DNA of 64,000 nt from Schoenoplectus triqueter (GCA_964058805.1 CAXKVV010000013.1:310001-374000), one strand, 5' to 3'; positions 12,980 to 26,312 are shown, counted from the first letter of the stretch. Program-made: numbers and translations. The notes: a model not told the origin generated them from the letters alone.

Positions 12980-14111
12980 TTTTTTTATTGGTAGGGAATC
13001 CATTGAGAAATATTAGATAACCATGTCAACTTCCGTCTCTATCATCTCTATTAATTAATTTGTTTGTCAAAGGCGGATCCAACTGTGTTCAGAGGGGACA
13101 ACTGTTCTTTTTAAAATTTCCCCCCTATCCATCTTCAATAAAGCAAATATCTAATCTTTCTACTTAGTGCTTTGACTTGCTTCTCCAGGCGAGTACATGT
13201 TTTAGGAGATAGACTAACTAGTAATGAATATCTTTATAATTATATATATTTTTAGAAAAAAAATATATATTTATTTTGCTCCTCCAAAAAAATTTAAATT
13301 TTTATCCTTTGAATCAAAGTCTAAATTTACCCCTTAACCAATAATAAGGGGAAATTGCAAAACTTATCTTCTCATATACTTTTTATACTAGTTTGGAATT
13401 CAACAGTTGTGTGAACTCTTTTAATTTAAAAAATATTTATATTTTAATTTTTTATAAATAAATAATATATTTTATTTAATTATAATTTATGTGTAAATAA
13501 AATAGGCATATCTATTTTTAATAAGCGATTAAATTTTAAAGACTTCTATTTTTAAATAAAATTAATTAATTAATTTAATAAAAAATGATTTATAAAATAC
13601 ATTATTTTAGTATGGTGGTATAATGTGTAGTTTTTTTCTACAATAAAATTTAATAATAGTTAATATTTAATTTATTTGATATTTTTTAGATTTTTTATAA
13701 ATGCGTGATAAAAATAACTGTTGCTTTATTAAATCAATCAATCTTAATTATAAATTGAAATATGAATATTTTTATTAAAACACATTATCTGATAAAATTA
13801 ATGGATAAATTCAATTTATATGTCTTTATAATATAGTATAGATGTAGATATGATTTGAATAATACAATATAATAACTTTTTTAAGTAAAGTTGTAAGGCT
13901 CATAGTTTCCTTTTTTATAAAAAAATATAAATGATTAATGACTAATTTATTTGATATATAATTTTTTTAATCTCATATTAATACATGGTAAAAGTTACTA
14001 AATGAAATGGGAGAAAAAATGGTATTGGTCGAAATCTGAACCGTTAGTTTTTGATAATATTGATATGCACGGTTCAATTAGAGCCATTTTGATTATTTTC
14101 CCTAATGACAT
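12980..14111. other. Intergenic, no gene seen
   Basis: Very AT-rich from 13.2 to 14.1 kb. A hAT-like word (AAAGGCGGATCC) at about 13,071 has no matching partner that I could find. No coding frame. Confidence 0.5.
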
Positions 14112-15295
14112 TGATATTGCATAGTAAAATAATGTTGGGCTAGTTTTTCAATTCAACAGCAAGAAATAAACTAATATAAAGTAAAGAGAAAGAACATAAT
14201 ATTTGATGGAATTTGGCTATGAAGAGCCTACGTTTTGGGGACCTGCAATCATAACGGTCGATCACACCGAGTCACTAAAATCATAATTATTCCTACAACT
14301 ATAAATCATTGATCCCTTACACTAAGTAAACGAATAGCTGTCAACCATAGAAAAAAATGAAGACAACACCACTAAATCTTATGACGGAGAAAGACGAGAA
14401 CAACACCTCAAAACAAACTCACAAAGAAGAACAAGAGAAACTAACAAACAAACTCTTAATAATCTCACAATCTCAATCTATGAAGGTATTGCAAGGTACC
14501 GTTGAGATCAAAATCACTTAGACAAACGTCTGGACATTGCTACAGCTGACAGCTAGGGTTTCTCAAAGATATGACTATAAAAAATCATCTTGTTTGGAGC
14601 GAAAAATGTGTATATATAGAGAAAGGAATATGTATATATAGAGATGCACCAAAACTGATAAGAAATTGACAGGATCAGTTGCAATGGTTAGGTAGTGCTA
14701 CCCTATCGATGTTAGCCGTTGCAAAGGATAAAAGATCCATTACAACGGATGTGAGGGTATTTTATTCCGGAGCTTTTTGACTAAAATTTATACACTAATG
14801 ATTTAATCCATTATAAAAAAATCTGTTATAACAGTTGTAATCTGAATTTCAATGAAATATTCTCGGGTTCATTCGTTACAACAATTAAGTATTCTGTTGC
14901 AACAGTTATGATATAGTACCTATTTTTTTGTTTTTATCTAAAGAGTATTTTAGTTATCTTTGTTTATTATAAATCTAAATAAACCTAACTTCATTCTTGA
15001 CATCTTCATGCAGTTTGGTCCAAATTTATTTTTCTTATCTTAAAAATTAATATTCTGTATTTAACATACTCAAATAAAAAATTAAATTTATGTATAATTA
15101 TTTTGTAAATCGACATAAAAATTTGAGAATTATTTATAATAATAATCTCCCATTTTGACGATTTGCAAAATGACCGCACAAATATATATAATTGTAATTT
15201 GAGAATGCAAGACCCCCTTATGAAGTTAACAACCACACAAATATATATGATTGCAATTTGAGAATTCAAGATACCTTATGAATTTTAAAATGATA

Positions 15296-15695
15296 CTAGG
15301 GTTATAACTTGGGTTTCACCCTGATAATATAGTTCTCAAATAAATAATTAATAATATATTTTTTAAAATATATTTAATAAAATTTAGACATACTATTTTT
15401 AAATGCTAAGTAATATTGATAACTATAATAATAAATAATATAAATAAATACGTAATAATTTATAAATAATCACATAAAAAGTTAGATCATTTTAAGAGTT
15501 AAGTTTCACCTTAAGTACATTACATATATTATGTTAAATGAGGAGAAAGAAACTATTTTATATGAACCTTTAGATTCAAAAAGATGAAAAAATTTAAATA
15601 AAATCAATGGTGGAGAAAAGTGATGATGTGACATACTTAAAAAGTTTAAAAGTTAATAATCTTTATGTATTAAGAATTATGTAAAATAATTTCTC
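15296..15695 (-). mobile_element. Helitron-like copy A, nested in the Copia element
   Basis: It is an inverted copy of 18,049-18,469: shared words include TCATATAAAAT and AACTTAACTCT. On the minus strand it ends in CTAG followed by T, with a small hairpin (GGGTGAAACCC) about 15 nt upstream, as in Helitron 3' ends. The 5' end is not clear. Confidence 0.45.
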
Positions 15696-16218
15696 TCCTT
15701 TGATTTAAACATCGAAGAAAGAGAGAAAATTTTAGCAAAGTTCTCCCTCAAAATATACATTCACCCTCAATTAAATAATGTTGTAGATAATGAATACAAA
15801 TTAAAATAATATCACATAATATAATATGAAGAATCACAAATAAACATGGATCAATATTAACTAAACTCCCTTTAATATGTGGCTAATAAAAATATGAGAA
15901 TATTCAGACAATCATTTACTTTTTAGGCTTAGAAACCCAAACAAAATTTGTATTATTAATTTTCTTTCTAAGTTGACATTCAAGAGAAATATGATCTTAA
16001 TTTGCAATAATAGTTACACAATGTATTTCATGATTTTGTCCTAGTATTTTTAACAAAGTGAGAATGATAGTCATTTTTTTAATTCTTGAGCTTGCTTATT
16101 TGCATTCGTGTTTCTTTTATGAGCATATTGGGGAATATTTTTTTGTGACTCATTTCTTTGAGTCCAATTTCATAATACAATTTGATCTTTCAATTCATAA
16201 AATCAATCAATCGGACCT

Positions 16219-16470
16219 CTAAATTAAATTTTTATTTGACCATTGAGGATTTAATGTATTTTTATTTTCACGACGACATTCATTTTTCTTATTTCTTCTA
16301 TTTGAATATTTATATTCATATGCATAATTGTGATTTCTTCTATTATCCTTTGTATTTTTCATATTGTCATTTTTGCTTTCTAATTTTTGAGTCTGCTCCC
16401 CTTTCTCTTTTGAGCTTCCGGTGTCATTGGATGTCAAAGAAGATGAAAACTTCTTGAACCCAAGACTCAT
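16219..16470 (-). pseudogene. Gag-like remnant of the 14-18 kb Copia element
   Basis: An 83-codon frame beginning MSLGFKKFSSSLTSNDTGSS and rich in Lys, Asn, Ser and Glu. It resembles the linker before the zinc knuckle of plant Copia Gag proteins, but the knuckle itself is not visible. The position and strand fit the enclosing element. Confidence 0.45.
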
Positions 16471-18048
16471 TTTGTATGAGGTTTTTGACCCACATATAAT
16501 TTTGAGAAATCCAATCCAGTATCATGTCTTAGTGCACTAGTGGATTTTAAAACTCGATTTTTAATTTTTAAGTTTACACTTTATTTTTGAATAAATCTAT
16601 CTCACTTACGTGTGACTCACAAATAATTTTTCTTTTAAACTCCATGATTATTGTCTCACCTTCTTTAACCTTAGATTCAAGTTCAATAATTTTTGCATTT
16701 AATTCTTAATTTTTCTTTCCTTTATGAGTAAGGTCACATTTGTGTCATCAAGCACATTTGTGTCATTAAGGTCATAGTCATCACTATCATAAAATCAATC
16801 AATCAATCAACAGGCGAGTAGACCAATCACCTAGGATGTTCAGATAATTGATTATACATCTTTTTTAGTAAATAAAGCTTTTGATAGTTTAGCCAAATAT
16901 TGAAGCTTCTTTAATATAGTTGATTTGTGTCATTATGGATCTAAAATAATTAAATTAACAGTGCTTTAATTAGAATAATCTGCTTTGATATCACTTTATT
17001 TTCTCTAACGGTACTGATAATGCACAATAAAAGAATCTTAGGCTGGTTTTTTAATTCAATACTAAGAAATAAACTAATACAAAGTAAAGAGAAAGAACAC
17101 AGTATCTGACGAAGTTCAGTTATGAAGAGCCTACGTCTCTGGAATACGCAATCATAATGGTTAATCATGCTGAGTCACTAAAATCATAATTATTCTTATA
17201 ACTATGAACCTCCAATCCTTTACATCAAATAAATAGACATTTGTCGGCTAAAGAAAGAGAGAGGTCAATACCTCTAAATCTTACGAAGGAAAAAGATGAG
17301 GACAACACCTCAAAACAATTCACAAAGGAGAAATAAGAGAACAAACAAACTCTCGATAATTTCACAATCTCAATCTATGAAGCAAGGTACTCTTGAGATC
17401 AAAATCACTTAGACAAATGTCTGGATATTGCTACAGCTGACGGCTAGGATTTATCAAAGATATGACTATAAAAATTCATCTTGTTTGGAGAAAAATGAAT
17501 GTGTGTATATAGAGATACATCAAAACTGGAAAGAAATTGACAGGGTCCATTGCAATGGTTAGACAGTGCTAATCTTAGCGATGTTAACTATTATAACAGA
17601 TGAAAGATCCATTACAACAGATGTGAGGGGATTTTGTTTTGAAGCTTTTGGATAAAATTTATACACAAATGATTTTATCCATTATAACGATTGTGATCTG
17701 AATTTCAATGAAATCTGTCTGAGGTTAATATACTGCAACAGTTAAGTATTCCATTACAACAGTTAGGGTATAGTATCTATATTTCTTTATTTTGATCTCA
17801 AGAGTACTTTGGTTATCTTTATTTATTATAAAACTAAATTAACCTAACTTTATTCTTGAGATTTTCATGCTGGTCCAAATTTATTTTTCTCCTCTTAAAT
17901 ATTAATATTATGCATTTAACATAATAAAAGAAGATTAAATTTATTTATAATTATTTTATAAATCGACAAATATAAAATTGAGAATTTCTTACAACAACGT
18001 TGATCAACAAGAAAAAAAACAGAAATGATGGATGTATCCAGTACAACG

Positions 18049-18469
18049 TTTTTTATAATTCTTAATACATAAAAGAGTTAATCTTTCATGTTTTTAAAGT
18101 ATGTCATATCATCACTTTTCTTCATCATTAATTTTGTTTTAAAATTTTCATCTTCTTGAATTCAAGGGTTCATATAAAATAATTTCTCTCTCCTCATTTA
18201 AATAATGTGTGTAATATACTTAAGGTAAAACTTAACTCTAAAATGATTCAATTTTTTTATATGATCACTTATAGATTTTTATGTGTTTAATTATATTATT
18301 TATTATAATAATAATAATAATAATTATTATTATTATTATTTAACATTTAAAAAATAATATGTCTAAATTATCTTTAATGTAAATTTTATTAAATATATTT
18401 AAAATTTATATTGCTAATTATTTATTTGAGAATTATATTGTTGAGTCTAAATTCGAATTAAAGCTCTAG
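18049..18469 (+). mobile_element. Helitron-like copy B
   Basis: It pairs with copy A at 15,296-15,695 in the opposite orientation. It ends ...GAATTAAAGCTCTAG followed by T, with an AATTCGAATT palindrome just upstream. It lies next to the right LTR of the Copia element. Confidence 0.45.
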
Positions 18470-18825
18470 TATAGTATAGATATCTGGTGTAGTGTACAAA
18501 AGCGCTTGATAAAAGCTTGAATTTTATGCAGCGATGTCATCCTTGATATGGAACGTTGGAAGAATTTTTTTTTGGAGCATTATGTTATCCATCAATCATG
18601 TACAAACCATAATCAAGAAATTGTTAAGTCAGCAAAATCTGAAATTACAAAAATCAAACAATCATCCATTTCCGTGTGCATTGAGATACTTTGTGGATCT
18701 GATTTATTGTAAAACACGCCTTCATTCTTTGTAAATTGTAATTTGTAAGTTGTAACCCGATCCAACTTTTGGATACTTGCTCCGTCCGTCTTAATTTCTG
18801 ATTTTCTAATAAATCATATATATGA

Positions 18826-19214
18826 GGAGTAAAGATACTGTGAGTTTAAACTCACTGAGCATATCAAATCGTTTTAAAATTTTAATTTATCATGCTCATT
18901 AAATTTTTTATATAAAAATCTTATGGGATACAAAAATTTGAAGTGTTTTGAATTTTTTAAGTCATGATTTTTAATTTTTGAAAATCATCTCTAAAAATAA
19001 TAATAATATATTAAATACTTGAACATTATTTTAAAAAAATAAAAAAGGTGACTTAAAAAGCTCAAAACACTCCAAATTTTTGCATCCTACAAAATTTTCA
19101 TATAAAGAATTTAATGAGGATGAAAAATTAACATTTGAAAATAATTTGATATAATTCTTGAGTTAAACTCACAGAAGACATCTGTGAGATTAAGCTCACG
19201 GTATCTTTACTCTA
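18826..19214. mobile_element. MITE with GAGTAAAGATAC ends
   Basis: The left end GGAGTAAAGATACTGTGAG pairs with the complement of the right end (GAGTAAAGATACCGTGAG). Pairing continues inward through ATATCAAAT and TTAATTT..TCAT.CTCATTAAATT, giving nearly 190-bp arms. Diverged or partial relatives lie at 59,835-60,040 and 61,090-61,375. Confidence 0.7.
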
Positions 19215-20397
19215 TATATCAGTTCTATATTAATTTGTTTCAGACAAAATCCCATCATATATAGGTTCTTCATAGTTCATGTGTAATTTATAGGATATAC
19301 GGAGTCTTAACGTGAACTGATGATGCATTCTACATTTCAAGTTTATAATCCTGAATTTAAAACAGTCATCTATAGCTGTTCGCTTTTGTTATTAACATTT
19401 AAGAAACATTCATTAAAGAACAATGATTCTTGAAGAAACCACCAAACTTGGATTCTTCTCAACTAATATTTCTGTGTTTAAGGATAATGAGCTGCCTTAG
19501 TTCCACTAATGCAATTTGTACTAATCTATTTTATTTGCTCAAAAATTCATATTTGAAATTAGCTTATTCGTTTCAAAATAATTCAATGTAACTTTCATAT
19601 AAGTTCTTTTAGAGATGGAAAGAAATTCGTTATGAATATGATTTTTCGTTATTATTTAAATAATATTTGATGGTATAATTTGAAAATGTTTTTTTTGCTA
19701 AATTCTTGAGGCAAAAGTCAAATTTAAAATTTTTACATTTATTCTTAAAATTTTAAATTAGATCCTAAATATGAAAGTAGTTTGGAATAATAGGTGCATA
19801 GGATGTTATTGTCTATATATTTTTTTCGTTTAGAATATAATGCGCCGTTTGATGTAAAGGGACCACGGGCAGATTTTTTTTTTGAAATAAAAGGTTGTTA
19901 TATTTTTGTGTTTCTTGTGGTTACTTTGTTTCTACAAAATATAGCACTATTTCAAATTGAGGGTTAATTATGTATCTTGTGTTCTTTGAATTCTTCAATA
20001 ATCTTTTTATAGAATTTTTTTAATGAAAATTTAGGACAATAAAAACCATAGCTTAAGGCTTAAGCTGATCTGTTGGTAAATAGTAATATGACATACATCA
20101 TATGGACGTGCAGTACCTTTTATTGTTTTTAAAAGTGCTCACTTTATTCTATTCAGATGCATGCTAAATATGTTTTATAATTTTACTGTTGTTAAAAAGT
20201 TCTTTGGACTAAAATTTAAAATCGAGGTTTATATACAAGTGTGAATAATTGAAAGATTCATATTAGAGTTTAAATTTGGTAGTTAGAAAGAAAAATGGAC
20301 TTACCTCTTCTGCATTAAGACGAGTGGATAAGATAAAAGTCCTACAAACTGGAAACTGGAGAAATGAGAGCGCTGTAAAATGTACAAATGCTGTCAA
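19215..20397. other. Intergenic, no gene seen
   Basis: AT-rich DNA without recognisable coding sequence or paired repeat ends. Confidence 0.5.
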
Positions 20398-20883
20398 TCT
20401 ATACTATTATATAAAACATCTAAGAATTAGAGAGTTTTTTGTCATGATATTTTTTTATTATATCCATTTTATCTCTCAATTAGATGGATACTATTTATTT
20501 TTGGTTGATCGAACGTATGTGATCGCGTCCATTGATCTCTCTTTCTCTCCATTTCTTTCCCATATATACTATTATTTCCATAATATTATTATTTTTATTT
20601 AGCAACCTTGTGCATATTTGGTAAGAAATTAATGGTGATAATATATGTTAGAATAATTTATTTTTCTTGCCATAAAAATTATGAATCATTAACTCATATT
20701 GTGCAAAAATTTCATCCAAAATTAAATATTTATTATAGATTTTCTCTATAATTTGCTGAATTTATAATTTAATATATAATTTGCTGAATTTATAATTTAA
20801 TATTATATAAATGTGAATTTTTTTATCTTATAATATTTTAATATTTAAATAAAAGAATCTGTTGTCGCGTCGGGTATTCCTAA
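20398..20883 (+). mobile_element. Non-autonomous Helitron, older copy
   Basis: It starts TCTATACTATTATATAAAAC after an A and runs in parallel with 42,705-43,167: shared words include ATCTCTCAATTAGATGGATA and GTTGATCGAACGTATGTGATC. The 3' end (GTCGCGTCGGGTATTCCTAA) is degraded compared with the other copy. Confidence 0.65.
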
Positions 20884-21299
20884 ATAATCTCAGTCCTACA
20901 ATTAAATGGACGGCCCAGATAAAAATTACTGGACCTGGCTAAGTGGCCTTACATGACTTGATCTAGGCCGATTCAACAATGTAATATTTTATTACCAGTC
21001 CTTGTATACTGGGACTCATTTCTAAAGTGGCAAATGGCAAAATCAACATGTTTCCCCGTCAAAAATTTCATTAGACAGTCACTTATTGAAAATAAAAATT
21101 GTGTAAAATTAATATTGATTTTCACCGGATAAAGAACACGTACAACAACAAATTAACCGACAAGTTGGAACAAACCATGTATGACCAACTGGTAGAATGA
21201 TAAAAATATTAACAAATAAATTTTATTTCATGTCACAGTAGGGAAGATCACAAAAGTTATATTCCATTTTGTCAACTATAATCTCTTTATTGAGGTAAG
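20884..21299. other. Intergenic, no gene seen
   Basis: A slightly G+C-richer patch (20,900-21,060) of unknown origin, then AT-rich sequence leading into the tandem array. Confidence 0.4.
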
Positions 21300-22415
21300 T
21301 AGGTAAAAGAGAAACAAATATTTTGGGTTAAAAAAATCAATTTATATTTTGTGTTTGTTGATACATCTAAAAAGAACACTAACTCTTATCTCATGTTAGC
21401 AAAAAAAAAAAAAACAATTTCTGCCAAACATGTATAGAAACTTACATTAAGTTATTTTCTTTTCAAAAAAACATAACTAGTGTTACGTTTTGATTTTAAG
21501 AATGAAGAGAAACGTACAAATTAGGTAGAAGAAAAATTAAATATGGATAAATTAAGTAGAGAAGATATAAGTTAATTTGGAACAAAATTTAAATGTATAT
21601 TAGTTACAAGCCTAGAACTATTGTTTTTGTTAGCAGAATTGAAAAATAATGATTCCAACTCATGCAAGTATGGAAACATTTAGAATTATGTTTGGTTGAA
21701 AGAAAAAGAGAAACAATTAAGTTAGGTACAAGGATGATGAATGACGGTTAAAGTTAAAAAGGCACTTAATAGTTTAAAAAATAAATAAAATATATATTAT
21801 TTATAATTAATGTGTTTCTTAATATTTTTGAAAATTAATAACACTTATCTCAAGTGAGTAAACATAAAAAAGTTAATTTTCTTTTGTACCAAGCATTGAT
21901 ATTTTTATATTAATTGGATAGATAAGAGAGTTGAATTAAGTTAGGTATGAATGAGTTAGGTAGGAGGAGTTACAAAAGGAGGATAAGACAAAAAAATACA
22001 GGACTTCATTTAAAAATGAAATGAAATATATATTATTTGTAACTAAAGTGTTTCTTACTATTTTTAAAATGAATAACACTTATCCCTTGTGAGTATAGAG
22101 AAAAAAAAAGATATTTTTTTTTTGTATCAAGCATGTATAGACTTCTATTTAGTGGATTCATAAAGAGAATTGAATGAGTTTGACGGAAGGATTACGAATG
22201 ACAGTTAAAGTGTAAAAGACATGACTTAATTTAAAAAGTAAATAAAAAATATATATTATTTGAAACAATTGTGTTTGTTAATACTTTTGAACAAGAATAA
22301 CACTCATTTCATGTGATAAGGTATGAGGAGCTTCGAAAGTACGATCAGATGGAAAAGACAGGACTTAAAAATTAAATAAAATATATATTAATTATAATTG
22401 CTGTGTTTCTTAACA

Positions 22416-22831
22416 TTTATACTATATTATAGAGAGCGTATGTACTGGATTTGTCCATTGATGTTCAGCTTTTTTCAGTCTTTTTTTAATGACAAAAAAT
22501 GAATTAATATTTTGTAAAAAATAAAGGTATAATTTTTTATCAATGTCATTTTCTCTCCAGTTTATTTTTTATTTTTTATCATACATTAATGGGAGCTCTA
22601 AAAAAATTATCCATCAAATAAAAAAAATTAATTAAAAAAACTTTCTACTATATATATATTTTTAAAATATTATATTTTATAAATAATATTTTATTAAATA
22701 ATAAATTAATTTTATAAAGTTAAGAGTCTTTATAATTGATTTAGATATAAATTATAAAAAAAAATAGTGCTAAATACAAATACTTATAAAATTAAAAGGG
22801 TCCGCAACACAACCCACGTGTTCTATACTAG
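22416..22831 (+). mobile_element. Helitron inserted in the tandem array
   Basis: It starts TTTATACTATATTATAGAGA (a C-to-T variant of the usual TCTATACTA start) and ends ...AACACAACCCACGTGTTCTATACTAG with a 5-bp stem AACAC/GTGTT before CTAG. The neighbouring array units read TTCTTAATACTTTT without interruption where this copy is split, placing the insertion between A and T as Helitrons do. Confidence 0.75.
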
Positions 22832-23799
22832 TACTTTTAAAAATGAATAACAAAGTTAATTTTTTTTACCAAATATAAATAGACTTAAATTTAGTGGATA
22901 TAAAAAGAGAATTAAATGAGTTAGGTAGGAGTTACAAATATAGGATAAGGTGAAAAAAGCAAGACTTAATTTAAAAATTAAATAAAAAAAAATATATTAT
23001 TTTATCTATTATATTTTTAATACTTTTGAAAATGAATAACGCTTATGCTATACGACTCAAGTTATTTTTTGTACCAAGCATAGATAGACTTATATTTAGT
23101 GGACATATAAAGAAAAATTAATGAGTTAGGTAGGAGGAGTTACAAGAGTAGGATAAGACGAAGAAAATGTGACATAACTTAAGAAATAAATGAAATATAT
23201 ATTATTTATATCTACTGTAATATTTTTTAAAATGAATAATACTCATCCCATGTGAGTATGAAGAAAATGTTTATTTTTTTTGTAACAAGCATAGATAAAC
23301 TTATATTTAATGGAGAGAGAAAATTGAATGAGTTTGATGGAAGGATGAGGAATGACGGTTAAATTGGAAAAAGACAAGACTTAGTTTAAAAATTAAACAA
23401 AATATATATTATTTATAATTATTGTGTTTGTTAATATTTTCAATAATAATAACACTCACGTTAGAGGAAATAAGATATTTCTTTTTTTTTCAAGCAAACA
23501 TAGATAAACTTAAATTTAATTAGTGAAAAATAAATAGACTTGGATGATTTAATAGAAGGATAATGATGGTAGGATAAAGTGAAAAAAAGTTAAGTCTTAA
23601 TTTGAAAAAGAAATATTAACTATGATTATTGTACTTCTTACCGCATTTAAAAATTAATAACTCACATGAATCTCATGTGAGGATAGAGAATTTTTTTCTT
23701 TTTTTCTGCAAAATGTATATAAACTTACATTTAGTGAGTAAAAAGAGAGAAATGAATGAGTTAGGTAAATGAACAATAACGGTAATATAAAATAAAAAG

Positions 23800-24525
23800 G
23801 TAATTTTTTTATATACCCCTTAAAAATTTATTTTGGATATTTATTCTTTCAAATTAAAAAAAAATTAAATATTTATCGCTCAAAATATTAAAATCTTAGA
23901 TATTTACTCAAAACTATTATTATCCTCATAAAAATCAAACTAATAATTAATTAAATTATAAAAGGATAAAAATACACCTTTATCAGTCAACAACTCATTT
24001 CAATTTCGCTAAGAGTTAGCAAATTGAGAAGCGTTAATTTCATTTTTACCATATGATCAAATTGAATAGTATGAATTTTAAACTTTAATTTTCTCCACCT
24101 CTCAAATCTGAAACTCTCAACAAACACATATATTTTTTTTCACAGTCAAGATCTAGAAGATCTAGTTACATGTGTCTCAGGGAGGCTACTGGAGCTTGAT
24201 CAGTCTTTTAGGGAGACTGATGGTTGCCTCGAAGGTTGTTGATTACCCCTTCCCGAGCTCGTGGAATTCATGGAAAAATAAATAAAATTATTGTAGATTT
24301 AAGAAAATAGTGGGAAGAAAGGAAGAGTATTTTTATTCTATTATAATTTTAATTAATTATAATTTAATTTCTACGAGAATAATAGCAGTTGTGGGTAAAT
24401 ATCAAGATTTTGACATTTTAAGTTATATATTTATAATTTTTAAATTTGGAGGGATAAATATCCAAATTAAAATGTGTTGAGGGGTATATACTCAATTTTA
24501 TCAAATAAAAATGACCTAATTTTGG
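23800..24525. mobile_element. Inverted-repeat element (MULE-like) inserted in the tandem array
   Basis: The left TATATACCCCTTAAAAATTT...TTGGATATTTAT and the complement of the right end (TATATACCCCTCAACACATTTTAATTTGGATATTTATC) form a ~50-bp terminal inverted repeat. The interior (24,130-24,270) is G+C-richer and unlike the array. The target duplication is not clear, so the family is tentative. Confidence 0.55.
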
Positions 24526-24555
24526 GAAAGAAATAAAACGTATATTGGTTGTTGT

Positions 24556-24842
24556 TAGAGGTGGAAATCGGACGGGTCGGGTCGGGTTCGGGTTGGGCGG
24601 GTCGGGTTAGTTTGACCTTCTAGAAGAAATCGGGTCGGGCCGGGTCGGGACAATTTATATGTTATATTTTTTTTCAAATCTTTGATAGATTTGGATTTAA
24701 TTGAAGGTCATTTGATCTCGGGTCGGGTCGGGTCAGGTCGGGTTCGGGTTGGGTCAGATCAGTTTGACTTTTAAAAAAAATCAGATCGGGTCCAGACGAG
24801 TCGGGCGGGTTTCTCGGGTCGGGTCGGGTTCTGTCACCTCTA
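24556..24842. mobile_element. hAT MITE with GGGTCGGG-rich interior
   Basis: The ends are TAGAGGTGGAAATCGG and, as the complement, TAGAGGTGACAGAACCCG. A perfect 8-bp duplication GTTGTTGT flanks it at 24548-24555 and 24843-24850. The interior is repeated GGGTCGGGT. It is related in style to 57,778-58,201. Confidence 0.85.
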
Positions 24843-25650
24843 GTTGTTGTGCTTGCTTTGACTTTTAAAAATAAGTTATTTTCTTTTCTACATAACGTAA
24901 TTAATGTTATGTTTCAATTAAAAAAATGAAGTGAAATATACATGTTAGGTAGAAGAAAATGAAACATGGATAACTTAAGTGAAAAATATTAGTTAATTTG
25001 GAAAAAAAATAAATGCATATTAGCTACAACTATAGTTTTCGTTAGCAGATTTTAGCAAGAAAATTTTCATCTCACATAAGTGTGGAAAAAAGTAGTAAGA
25101 ATTATATTTGGTTGAAAGAAAAAGAGAAACGATTAAGTTAGGTATAAGGATGACAGAAGACAATTAAAGAGAAATAGTTTCTTTTTAATTTAATTATATA
25201 AAATATATATTAATTGTAACTATTTTGTTTAATATATAATACTTTTAAAAATGTATAACACTCATCCCACGTGAGCAATAGAGAAAAAAGTTATTTTTCT
25301 TTTTTTATCAAGTATTGATATTCTTATATTTAGTGGATAGATAAAGAGAATTGAATGAGTTAGGTAGGAGGAGTTACGAAAGTAGGATAAGACGTAAATG
25401 GTGTGGGAATTAATTTAAGAATTAAATTAAAGATATATTATTTGTAATTACTATGTTTCTTAATACCTTTGAAAATGAATAACACTTATTCCATGTGACT
25501 ATAGAGAAAAAAGAAAGTTAATTATTTTTGACAACAGACATATATTTAGTGGATAGATAAAGAAAATTGAATGAGTTAGATAAAAGCTAGGACTTAATTT
25601 AAACTTAATTAAATATGGTTATTTGTAACTATTGTGTTTTGAAAAAGATA

Positions 25651-26304
25651 ATTTGATAATAATTCTAACTATTGTATGTGCTTCTACTTTTGAGCATAAA
25701 AATAATTGCATTTTATATGAATCTGGAGAAATTTAGTTTTTTTTTTTCTATCGCCAAGGAAAATGTCACAGGATTAAGATTTGAACTTATTATTCACGTT
25801 AAATGTGTTAGAATTCATATTATAGCAATTTTATTATATATATATTTTATAATGTATTTTTATTATTTAACTTAATATCACTAATATGAATAAAAACTCA
25901 TTTAATGTGAATAATAACAAAAATATATAAAATGAATTACATAATAAAGTCATAAATTGATATAAGTAAAAGCTAAATGAATAAAAAAATAATATTGGTA
26001 TTGGTATCAATTTTGATATATAAGTAGTAGCTCCCTATTTAGAATTATGATTATTGGAAATAAAAAGAGAAAATAACATGCTTCTTTTTAATTAAGAGAA
26101 AGTTACTTAAAAACAGAGAAAAATATGTTATGCACGATGACAGATGACGGTCAAAGTGAAAAAAGGAGCGGATACAGTGAGTTATATAATTTCGTATTCT
26201 CCTAATAAAAATAATTTACATATATACTAAAATTTTCATACGTGTATAGATCTAATTAATGAAAATAACCATATACATTGTACATACTCCCCTTGCACCA
26301 CTAC
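25651..26304. other. Upstream region of the CYP704 gene
   Basis: AT-rich sequence with weak array-like words (GACGGTCAAAGTGAAAAAAG at about 26,146). It presumably holds distal promoter elements. No gene seen. Confidence 0.4.
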
Positions 26305-26312
26305 TATAAATA
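26305..26312 (+). promoter_or_regulatory. TATA box of the CYP704 gene
   Basis: TATAAATA lies 74 bp upstream of the ATG at 26386, leaving room for a leader of about 45 nt. Confidence 0.7.

Larger units (their letters stand above)
14112..17996 (-). mobile_element. Old, internally deleted Copia-type LTR retrotransposon
   Basis: Two diverged direct repeats, 14112-15142 and 17015-17996, match along their length (both contain GAAGAGCCTACG, CACAATCTCAATCTATGAAG, CTTAGACAAA.GTCTGGA.ATTGCTACAGCTGAC). Read on the minus strand, a degenerate initiator-Met primer site (TGATATCAAAGC, about 16980-16991) follows the right repeat and a purine tract TGGGAGAT (15144-15151) precedes the left one. So the right repeat is the 5' LTR. 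The interior is only 1.9 kb, holds a gag-like remnant (16219-16470) and a nested Helitron-like copy, and lacks reverse transcriptase. Confidence 0.75.
21300..25650. repeat. Degenerate ~210-bp tandem array with higher-order duplication
   Basis: A unit with GAATGAGTTAGGTAGGAGGA, then AAATATATATTATTT, then AATAACACTCATCCCATGTGAG recurs. The anchor word GAGTT(A/T)G falls at about 21950, 22162, 22913, 23121, 23327, 23754, 25356 and 25569, so the spacing is 207-213 bp or multiples except across insertions. A longer block at 21,470-21,780 recurs at 24,890-25,170, so the array has itself been duplicated. No protein coding. Three insertions interrupt it. Confidence 0.85.

Noticed and set aside
13071..13400. 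Possible hAT element beginning AAAGGCGGATCC
   Set aside because: No matching right end or 8-bp duplication found.
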